NCBI GenBank assembly: GCA_900755865.1 | Contig: CAAEHZ010000516.1 | Span: forward strand, 1 to 11,374 | Source of the DNA: Lachnospiraceae bacterium | GTDB taxonomy: Bacteria; Bacillota; Clostridia; Lachnospirales; Lachnospiraceae | Reading direction: 5' to 3' | DNA length: 11,374 nt | In this document: piece after piece, positions 7,084-11,374 of the stretch | Layout of the letters: each line of letters starts with the position of its first letter | Numbering within the stretch: position 1 is the stretch's first letter | Position numbers and translations under genes: made by a program | Notes under the pieces: generated by a model | Told to the model about the DNA's origin: nothing | Databases searched by the model: none | The model's input: the letters and a program-made list of their open reading frames with translations, nothing else

Positions 7084-8769
7084 CTATATCATTGATTCAT
7101 ATTCTTCCAAATGCTCTTCCAGCTTCACATAAGCATCTAACAGCCCTGCTGAACCGTCTATCCTTCTTGTTCCTACATTTCCCTTGCAGGGCTGAATGTT
7201 CCCGTTTTTGTCCACTTCAACTGATGTGTTACAAAGGCACCACTTTAAAACCGGATTGTTTCCGTACTCCACCAGTTTTGCCCGCAAATCTGCTCCCAAC
7301 GAGTGCATGGGTCCGGATAACACTTTTTTTGTCTGCGGAACCGGCTCCATGACTGAGGCGCCGAAAGTGTTTTCCATGTCCTCCACAAAATAGGTGGCAG
7401 ACCAGCCATCATACCCGCATTTAAACAGGTAAATATCATATTCCTGCTGGATTTCCTGATACCATTCCCGGACATATTTGTAATGCACTTTATTCCCCGG
7501 ACAGGTCCTTACATAGCCAGCATCCCGCCATACATCGTATGGAATTTTATCTTCCCGCACTCTTTTTTCCAAAAGGTCTTCCGGCAGCCAGTACATTTGT
7601 AGAACATATATTCGCCTATCCCCCGGCACTTTAAATATCACGGTTGCATTGGTAAGGTCTGTCGTGCTGGACAGGTCACAGCCGCCGATTCCATATCTAG
7701 GCTTCAATGCCTTGATATCAAAGGTTTCCTTATTGTCGATTTCCTCAAAGGTCAGCCATGCTTCAGAGGATGTTTCCCTGATATTAAACTCCTTACAGAC
7801 CAGATTTTTTACCAGCTTCTGGTCTTGCATCGCCTTATTGACCTTGTCCCGCAGGGTTTTTAAGTTTTTAATGGTTCCCAACCCCGGATTTGCTTTATAC
7901 CAACATTTCTCATCCACCCACTCTTTCCGGTTGTCCAATTCGTAGACGAACGCAATTAGATGCTCGTCCTTGTAGCCGTTCTCGTCAAAATATCCGTTTA
8001 TCAGCCTCTCCGCTTCATCATACTTCTGGTCGTAGATATCCTCTCTTATTGTTCCGGCTGTTGTTGTGATTAGAACTAACGGCTGCTCTCTGGCGGTCAC
8101 GCCGTCTGCGATAATATCAAACAGCGGTCTGCCGTTCTTCCATTGGTGAATTTCATCCATCAGCGCGCCATGCACATTTAAGCCGTCCATGGTGTCGGAA
8201 TCAGATGCCAGAGGCTTAAATGTGCCTGCGTTGTAATCCTCGGAAGAAAGCTCCGCTACAAGCGGCTTAATCCTCTTTAGCAGGGAAGGGGACTTTTTTG
8301 TCATCCGCTTTGCTTCCTGCCAGATAATCTTTGCCTGGTCTTTTTTTGTCGCTACGGCGTACACTTCCGGTCCCGCCTCTCCGTCTGCTACTAACAGATA
8401 CAGTCCCACGCCGGAAGCAATGAGGGATTTTCCATTCTTTTTTCCGACAATTAAAATAGCCTCTCGGTATTTCCGGAGGCCGTTTATGTCCACGAATCCA
8501 AATATAGCTGCCAGAAAGGCTTTTTCCCACAATTCCAGCACCACTTTTTTCCCACCGAACTTTCCCTTGGAGTGGTAACAGAAATTTTCAAAAAACTCTA
8601 TGATATGATTTGCCCGGTGGGGGCTGTAAAAATACTCCCCCGGATTTTCCATGTCATGTATCAGCTTCTTGTACGTCCGGCGCACCTTATCGCCCACAAC
8701 GATTTCACCACATTCAATTTCCTCCCAATATTCCCGAATCGGATTATAGTTGTCCGGATATTTAATCAT
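7084..8769 (-). CDS. terL: Large terminase subunit (HK97/Terminase_1 type)
   Basis: A 561-residue packaging motor with the usual two domains. The ATPase part has Walker A VGKKNGKS (108-115), Walker B ALMDEIH (202-208) with Asp205 and Glu206, and the coupling motif TTTAGT (235-240). The RNase H-like nuclease part shows GCDLSSTTDLTNAT (363-376) with Asp365, CGYDGWSA (451-458) with Asp454, and RIDGSAGLLDAY (536-547) with Asp545 as the likely metal-binding acids. The N-terminal YSPHRANHIIEFFENF matches this subfamily. All key residues appear intact and the length is normal. It translocates DNA through the portal and cuts concatemers together with the small subunit and probably the HNH protein upstream. 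Its ATG overlaps the stop of the small subunit as ATGA. Confidence 0.97.
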   Translation of the reverse strand: MIKYPDNYNPIREYWEEIECGEIVVGDKVRRTYKKLIHDMENPGEYFYSPHRANHIIEFFENFCYHSKGKFGGKKVVLELWEKAFLAAIFGFVDINGLRKYREAILIVGKKNGKSLIASGVGLYLLVADGEAGPEVYAVATKKDQAKIIWQEAKRMTKKSPSLLKRIKPLVAELSSEDYNAGTFKPLASDSDTMDGLNVHGALMDEIHQWKNGRPLFDIIADGVTAREQPLVLITTTAGTIREDIYDQKYDEAERLINGYFDENGYKDEHLIAFVYELDNRKEWVDEKCWYKANPGLGTIKNLKTLRDKVNKAMQDQKLVKNLVCKEFNIRETSSEAWLTFEEIDNKETFDIKALKPRYGIGGCDLSSTTDLTNATVIFKVPGDRRIYVLQMYWLPEDLLEKRVREDKIPYDVWRDAGYVRTCPGNKVHYKYVREWYQEIQQEYDIYLFKCGYDGWSATYFVEDMENTFGASVMEPVPQTKKVLSGPMHSLGADLRAKLVEYGNNPVLKWCLCNTSVEVDKNGNIQPCKGNVGTRRIDGSAGLLDAYVKLEEHLEEYESMI

Positions 8770-9197
8770 ATCTCCTCACGTCCGTTTACAAATACATCAA
8801 ATTCATCCTCTCTTACCACCTGTCTGCTCTGGGTTTTCGGCAGGCAGTCCACCAATATCTTCATCGCCTGCGTCTGCTTCTGGGACATTTGCAAGTACAA
8901 CTGAGCATCCGGGCTCTGTTTTACGCCGTACTGATTTTCCCCGTTTTTGTATTCCACCGTTGTCCCCTGCCGGACAATCTGCTCCCGCAAATCTTCCATG
9001 GTGATTGTCAAAAATGCAACGTCTGCGATAGTGGAATCCACTAATTTCTTTTTGTTTTCGTCAATTTCTTTAAACAATTTCCGCAGCCTGTTGACCTCTT
9101 TTTTGATTCTCTTCTGTTTTTCCAGATATCCGGAAACGCTGTCATATTCAGCCTCCCGCCGACATTCCTCTTTTTCAAACTCCTCATCGCTTATCAC
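8766..9197 (-). CDS. terS: Probable small terminase subunit
   Basis: A 143-residue, highly charged protein directly before the large terminase, with a 4-base ATGA overlap. Small subunits recognise the packaging site and regulate the motor. Residues about 5-60 form helices rich in K, R and E (EKQKRIKKEVNRLRKLFKEI). Residues 58-76 (TIADVAFLTITMEDLREQ) may be a folded helix pair. NQYGVKQSPDAQLYLQMSQKQ (88-108) with a preceding QG..VEY resembles the end of P27-like small subunits, where the core helix ends near a proline-rich turn. The start is GTG, with AAGGGGGG about 10 bases upstream; no in-frame ATG is near. Function rests mainly on position, size and charge. Confidence 0.8.
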   Translation of the reverse strand: MISDEEFEKEECRREAEYDSVSGYLEKQKRIKKEVNRLRKLFKEIDENKKKLVDSTIADVAFLTITMEDLREQIVRQGTTVEYKNGENQYGVKQSPDAQLYLQMSQKQTQAMKILVDCLPKTQSRQVVREDEFDVFVNGREEI

Positions 9198-9256
9198 TTA
9201 TACCACACCCCCCTTATGAGTGACCTGTGTGTTACACAAATCTCTGCTATCGGTTC
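9198..9256. other. Short gap between HNH and small terminase genes
   Basis: The gap holds the G-rich ribosome binding site of the small terminase and a weak 5-bp inverted repeat at 9226-9238. A packaging (cos) site often lies near these genes, but I see no certain cos sequence here. Confidence 0.4.
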
Positions 9257-9610
9257 TCACCAAACACCCCCACCCTCTTTTTTATGGGGGGAGTCTATCG
9301 CCCTCAGTGAAATGGGATTTCCTTCTGCATCAAAGGTACACAGCGGCTTTAAGCCCTTATATACGCCGTGACCTTCAAATTTATCATGGCAATCCTTGCA
9401 GACATATTCAAGATTCTTCGCATTCAAGGTGATGTTTGCATCCGTGATATTCTCCGGCGTAAGCATGACCTTATGATGGACGATGTATCCCAGCTTCTTT
9501 CCGCACTCTTCGCACAATCCACCGTCTATCAGCACACGCTCACTGATATATGTCTTTCTGCATTTGAGCCATGCCCTTGATTTATAGAACGATTTCGCCC
9601 ATTCCTGCAC
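9257..9610 (-). CDS. HNH endonuclease adjacent to terminase
   Basis: A 117-residue HNH nuclease. The N-terminal YKSRAWLKCRKTYI (9-22) is the common lead of terminase-linked HNH proteins. The zinc knuckle has Cys33 and Cys36 (CEEC) with Cys71 and Cys74 (CKDC). The catalytic elements are HH at 45-46, Asn66 in AKNL and His75 in CHDKFEGH. Such proteins next to the terminase are a recognised part of the packaging machinery of HK97-type cos phages, where they help the large subunit cut the DNA. The gene starts at GTG: GGAGGG lies 7 bases upstream and no in-frame ATG is near. A 16-base palindrome abuts that binding site, and an intrinsic terminator ends 35 bases before the start. Confidence 0.92.
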   Translation of the reverse strand: MQEWAKSFYKSRAWLKCRKTYISERVLIDGGLCEECGKKLGYIVHHKVMLTPENITDANITLNAKNLEYVCKDCHDKFEGHGVYKGLKPLCTFDAEGNPISLRAIDSPHKKEGGGVW

Positions 9611-9617
9611 TGTTATT

Positions 9618-9623
9618 CCCTCC
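9618..9623 (-). promoter_or_regulatory. Ribosome binding site deciding the GTG start of HNH
   Basis: GGAGGG on the minus strand, 7 bases before GTG. It directly follows the second arm of the palindrome at 9624-9639, so a hairpin there would sit against the binding site. Confidence 0.75.
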
Positions 9624-9639
9624 GTTGCACCAGTGCAAC
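9624..9639. repeat. 16-base palindrome before the HNH gene
   Basis: GTTGCACCAGTGCAAC: arms GTTGCAC and GTGCAAC around CA, seven perfect pairs. As RNA from the minus strand it can form a 6-bp stem with loop CUGG. It lies between the terminator T run and the HNH Shine-Dalgarno. It could be a protein-binding operator, a translational hairpin or part of a cos region; the sequence alone does not decide. Confidence 0.6.
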
Positions 9640-9645
9640 TTCATC

Positions 9646-9675
9646 AAAAAAGGCAATACAGTTTCCTGCATTGCC
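9646..9675 (-). terminator. Strong intrinsic terminator between the regulator and HNH genes
   Basis: On the minus strand GGCAATGCAG and CTGTATTGCC form a 10-bp stem (one G-U pair) with a GAAA tetraloop, followed at once by six T. The plus-strand RNA would have an A-C mismatch and no T run, so the signal is for leftward transcription. It lies between the RinA/ArpU-like gene and the late operon. Confidence 0.88.
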
Positions 9676-9696
9676 CTATCTCTAATATATCACGGT

Positions 9697-9702
9697 ATTA
9701 TA
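9697..9702 (-). promoter_or_regulatory. Candidate late promoter -10 box (TATAAT)
   Basis: A consensus TATAAT read leftward, with A/T-rich surroundings. At 16-18 bases upstream no hexamer resembles TTGACA (best two of six), so if this is a promoter it would need an activator. Transcription would start near 9690, about 15 bases before the terminator stem. Confidence 0.4.
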
Positions 9703-9716
9703 ATAACACATTTTTA

Positions 9717-9731
9717 GGCGAAAATCACGCC
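9717..9731. repeat. Inverted repeat GGCG-N7-CGCC upstream of the -10 box
   Basis: Two 4-base arms around AAAATCA, centred about 34 bases before the expected start of transcription, where a -35 element would lie. It is short and could be chance, but the place suits an activator site for the RinA/ArpU-like product encoded next door. Confidence 0.3.
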
Positions 9732-9748
9732 ATCTTTTCCACACACGT

Positions 9749-10171
9749 CTATTTTATTTCTCCGAGATACCTCCCGACTAATATAACAACCTTTTGTACT
9801 ATCCGCTGCATCTGTCTTACGCTGTATCCTGGACGTATGATTTTACAATACGGAACTGGTTTCTGGAGTCCCTTCATCCAGTATCGGGTTTGTATTACCT
9901 CAAATTCCTCTTCTTTTATATGCCTGCATACAAATTCCACCGCCTCAATCTCTTTCTTCATCCTGTCCGCATAGGCTGACGTCATTTTAAAAGCCTTTGC
10001 TTCCGTAACAGACTGCGGCTTTTCGTATTCTTCCGATAAAGACATTCCCCCATCCTTCCCGGAAGCTGCCATGATACTTGATATGTACTGCTCGTACTCT
10101 CTCTTCCTTTGTGGATATCGGAAAATAATTGTTTCAATGATTCTCCAACTCTCTTTGCTGACCTTCCTCAA
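9749..10171 (-). CDS. RinA/ArpU-like phage transcriptional regulator
   Basis: A 140-residue basic protein with the size and layout of RinA/ArpU-type late regulators. The N-terminal part is helical (SKESWRIIETIIFRYPQRKREYEQY). A middle helix AYADRMKKEIEAVEFVCRHI (66-85) is followed by EEFEVIQTRYWMKG (88-101), the pattern that precedes the DNA-binding helices in this family. Then a sigma region 4-like helix-turn-helix covers about 105-128 (YCKIIRPGYSVRQMQRIVQKV), ending VGRYLGE. Proteins of this type sit just before the terminase genes and switch on the late operon, as here. The start is TTG: AGGAGG lies 9 bases upstream and no other start is near. It overlaps the preceding gene by 38 bases. 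Family membership is judged from layout and position, not a database search. Confidence 0.72.
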   Translation of the reverse strand: MRKVSKESWRIIETIIFRYPQRKREYEQYISSIMAASGKDGGMSLSEEYEKPQSVTEAKAFKMTSAYADRMKKEIEAVEFVCRHIKEEEFEVIQTRYWMKGLQKPVPYCKIIRPGYSVRQMQRIVQKVVILVGRYLGEIK

Positions 10172-10397
10172 CCTTCTTCACCTCCTGTCTGATTTCTATA
10201 TGCCTGCTGCCGGGCCGCTGTATAATCGCCGCCAGTTTCACCGTTGCTGGTAATTCTATCACAGAGCTACTCTTCATTTGCTGTTCTAATAATTCATGTA
10301 TTCTTTTACTATCTTCTTCTCTGAAAACAACCACCTCCTGCACAACGATAGTAACTCCATTCATTCTGTCTTTCTTTTTCCGCGTCCTCTTATTCAT
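10134..10397 (-). CDS. Small phage protein of unknown function (87 residues)
   Basis: I do not recognise this protein. It starts with a strongly basic stretch (MNKRTRKKKDRMNG) and then has a strand-like TIVVQEVVVF. A charged helix follows (EEDSKRIHELLEQQM), then strands VKLAAIIQ and a Glu/Lys/Arg-rich end. No membrane segment, signal peptide or catalytic motif is visible. The ATG has AAGGAG 10 bases upstream. The gene lies 31 bases after the DUF551 gene and its end overlaps the regulator gene by 38 bases. This tight arrangement, plus the ribosome binding site, is the main reason to accept it. A nucleic-acid-binding or regulatory role would be a guess from charge only. Confidence 0.7.
   Translation of the reverse strand: MNKRTRKKKDRMNGVTIVVQEVVVFREEDSKRIHELLEQQMKSSSVIELPATVKLAAIIQRPGSRHIEIRQEVKKVEEGQQRELENH
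10181..10186 (-). promoter_or_regulatory. Perfect AGGAGG deciding the TTG start of the regulator gene
   Basis: AGGAGG followed by TGA on the minus strand, 9 bases before TTG at 10171. It lies inside the 3' end of the preceding gene, so translation of the regulator may be coupled to it. Confidence 0.8.
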
Positions 10398-10428
10398 CCT
10401 CTTTTTTCTCCTTACGTCTGCTTTTTTT

Positions 10429-10854
10429 CTACTCTATTCTGTAATCTGGTAAAAGTGGCAGCGGCATCCATGCGATTACTTCATCATCAATCGCGTTATT
10501 ATAAACCCCATCAGGATTGTAATGTCTGGATTCCCACCATCCTTTCGGGATGATGCGGCAATCATTCTCCTCATCCCATTCCCCGTCAATGTTCTCCCAA
10601 TTCCAGCAGCTATAACATTCAGGCATTCTCCCGTCTTCATATATCGCCGTGGTCGTTACACAATCTTCATAAGCCTGAGTCTTCCTTTTTGCCAGAATGA
10701 AAACCTCTGTTTCTGGCATCGGCAGGGATTCTTTTACCGGAATCCATTCCCTTGCACTCTCCAGTGCCTTAATTGCAAGCTCTTTTGCCTCTTTTGTTAA
10801 AATTCCGTGTGCCTCTACCATTTTTAAAATTTTTATAGCGTCACTGTTTTTCAT
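10429..10854 (-). CDS. DUF551 domain-containing phage protein
   Basis: A 141-residue protein. After an N-terminal helix (AIKILKMVEAHGILTKEAKELAIKAL) that ends near residue 32, the rest matches the DUF551 layout. It has REWIPVKESLPMPETEVFILA (35-55), an aromatic middle (CYSCWNWENIDGEW) and a closing VIAWMPLPLLPDY (126-138). The opening WIPV..SLP and the closing VIAWMPLP are the family's signatures. The domain is common in phage early regions, with unknown function. An N-terminal helix of this sort is a frequent addition in phage copies. The ATG overlaps the upstream stop as ATGA and has AAAGGAG 8 bases before it, so both coupling and independent initiation are possible. Confidence 0.85.
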   Translation of the reverse strand: MKNSDAIKILKMVEAHGILTKEAKELAIKALESAREWIPVKESLPMPETEVFILAKRKTQAYEDCVTTTAIYEDGRMPECYSCWNWENIDGEWDEENDCRIIPKGWWESRHYNPDGVYNNAIDDEVIAWMPLPLLPDYRIE

Positions 10855-11162
10855 GTTTTTCGCTCCTTTACTGTTTTAAATTTAAGCCTCTTCTTTTCTG
10901 CATATTTGTTTGTAATCTTGTACCGCTCACACTCCGCCCGCCACATATCCTTTCCCTTACCGTCATAATACCTACATTCCTCGCACACATAACACGGCTC
11001 ATCCATTTCCCCTGTGCATATGTCCCAGCACTCTGTACAGTTTGCGCAGTGGTTACAGATACAGTCAAAGCATGGCATTGTGGCGGTGCTGACGGCTTTC
11101 TTTGGTGCCTCTGGTGTTGGCGGTATTATTCCAAGCTCTTCAAGCGTTATCTGGTGATTCAT
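10851..11162 (-). CDS. Cysteine-rich small phage protein, probably zinc-binding
   Basis: A 103-residue protein starting MNHQITLEELGIIPP. The frame extends seven codons upstream to a GTG, but this ATG is preferred since it forms an ATGA overlap with the old stop of the upstream gene, and GGAG lies 5 bases before it. Eleven cysteines fall at 31, 34, 36, 39, 42, 45, 49, 57, 60, 63 and 78, mostly in CxxC spacing, with DEPCYVCEEC and KGKDMWRAEC as recognisable blocks. Two or more metal sites are likely. It resembles a family of hypothetical proteins in Clostridia prophages. The N-terminal 30 residues and the Lys-rich end look disordered. Function is unknown; the call of zinc binding is inference from Cys spacing. 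It is followed by the DUF551 gene, also with an ATGA overlap. Confidence 0.8.
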   Translation of the reverse strand: MNHQITLEELGIIPPTPEAPKKAVSTATMPCFDCICNHCANCTECWDICTGEMDEPCYVCEECRYYDGKGKDMWRAECERYKITNKYAEKKRLKFKTVKERKT

Positions 11163-11191
11163 GCGTACTCCGGCTTCTCGCACCGTTCAAA

Positions 11192-11374
11192 TTAAATCAC
11201 GAATACATAAGGATTTGCACCCCAGCCGTATCGGTCAAGGTCAGATTTCTTGATGGTGCTGTTCCACAGCATCTTCCATTCCTCCACCGCAATCTCCATA
11301 TCTCCGGCATGGACCGCCGCGAAAGAAAATCCCTCATTGCGAATACCGCTAATATTTATATCTTGCAACCGTTC
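11192..11374 (-). CDS. ASCH-like phage protein, C-terminal part, shortened by an in-frame stop
   Basis: The gene enters from the right edge; 60 codons are visible before TAA. The segment RLQDINISGIRNEGF, then KMLWNSTIKKSDLDRYGW and ANPYVFVI, matches the C-terminal half of ASCH-like proteins common in phages of Clostridia. Members usually read RLQDI..EDA..EG, W.S...K....YGW.ANP.V.VIEFER. Here the VI is followed by TAA where Glu is expected, and the frame then continues FERCEKPEYA to a TGA at 11159. That TGA forms an ATGA overlap with the next gene, as its neighbours do. So the ancestral end was probably 11159, and a G to T change made the stop. The loss is only 11 residues, so the protein may still fold. 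ASCH domains are thought to bind RNA; no role can be set here. Confidence 0.78.
   Translation of the reverse strand, partial: ERLQDINISGIRNEGFSFAAVHAGDMEIAVEEWKMLWNSTIKKSDLDRYGWGANPYVFVI

Noticed and set aside
8267..8530. Minus-strand open frame of 87 codons inside the large terminase gene
   Set aside because: It is an alternative frame of a fully intact conserved gene, with Arg/Gly/Ser-rich composition and no binding site.
9226..9238. Inverted repeat TGTGT-GTT-ACACA between HNH and the small terminase
   Set aside because: Only 5 pairs of alternating sequence with a 3-base loop and no T run; too weak to call.
1..11374. CRISPR array, tRNA genes, insertion sequence or integrase site
   Set aside because: No regularly spaced repeats, no cloverleaf-like segment, no transposase or recombinase frame and no long terminal repeats were seen.

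Overview
The window is the packaging, head and tail-start module of a temperate siphovirus of the HK97 type, most likely a prophage of a Clostridia/Lachnospiraceae-like Firmicute. Three things point there: AGGAGG-type ribosome binding sites before almost every gene, intermediate GC, and early-region proteins (ASCH-like, DUF551, cysteine-rich, RinA/ArpU-like) of kinds common in Clostridia prophages. The host is an inference from protein character only. Every supported gene is on the minus strand, so the transcription order runs from base 11374 down to base 1.

Right part (11374 to about 9749), end of the early/middle region: the C-terminal part of an ASCH-like protein that stops early, a small protein with 11 cysteines, a DUF551 protein, an unrecognised 87-residue protein, and a RinA/ArpU-like regulator that starts at TTG behind a perfect AGGAGG. 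Several neighbours are joined by ATGA start/stop overlaps.

Switch region (9748 to 9611, 138 bases, no gene): read on the minus strand it holds an inverted repeat (GGCG-N7-CGCC), a consensus TATAAT -10 box without a good -35, a strong intrinsic terminator (10-bp stem, GAAA loop, six T), and a 16-base palindrome that directly abuts the Shine-Dalgarno of the HNH gene. The terminator leaves no room for a complete promoter before HNH, so late transcription probably has to pass it.

Late region (9610 to 1): HNH endonuclease, small terminase, large terminase, portal, ClpP-like prohead protease, HK97-fold major capsid protein, gp6-like connector, head-closure protein, gp10-like tail component, probable tail terminator, major tail protein with an added C-terminal chitobiase-type Ig-like domain, an intrinsic terminator, the tail assembly chaperone pair joined by a -1 frameshift at A_AAA_AAA, and the start of a TP901-type tape measure protein that runs off the window. 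Together these genes would cut and pump DNA into a protease-matured prohead, close it, and build a long non-contractile tail.

The gene set is a standard one. I do not see an undescribed multi-gene system. The least ordinary parts are the compact switch region, the terminator placed inside the tail operon just before the chaperone genes, the slippery site that touches the stop codon, the decorated major tail protein, and the nonsense codon in the ASCH-like gene.
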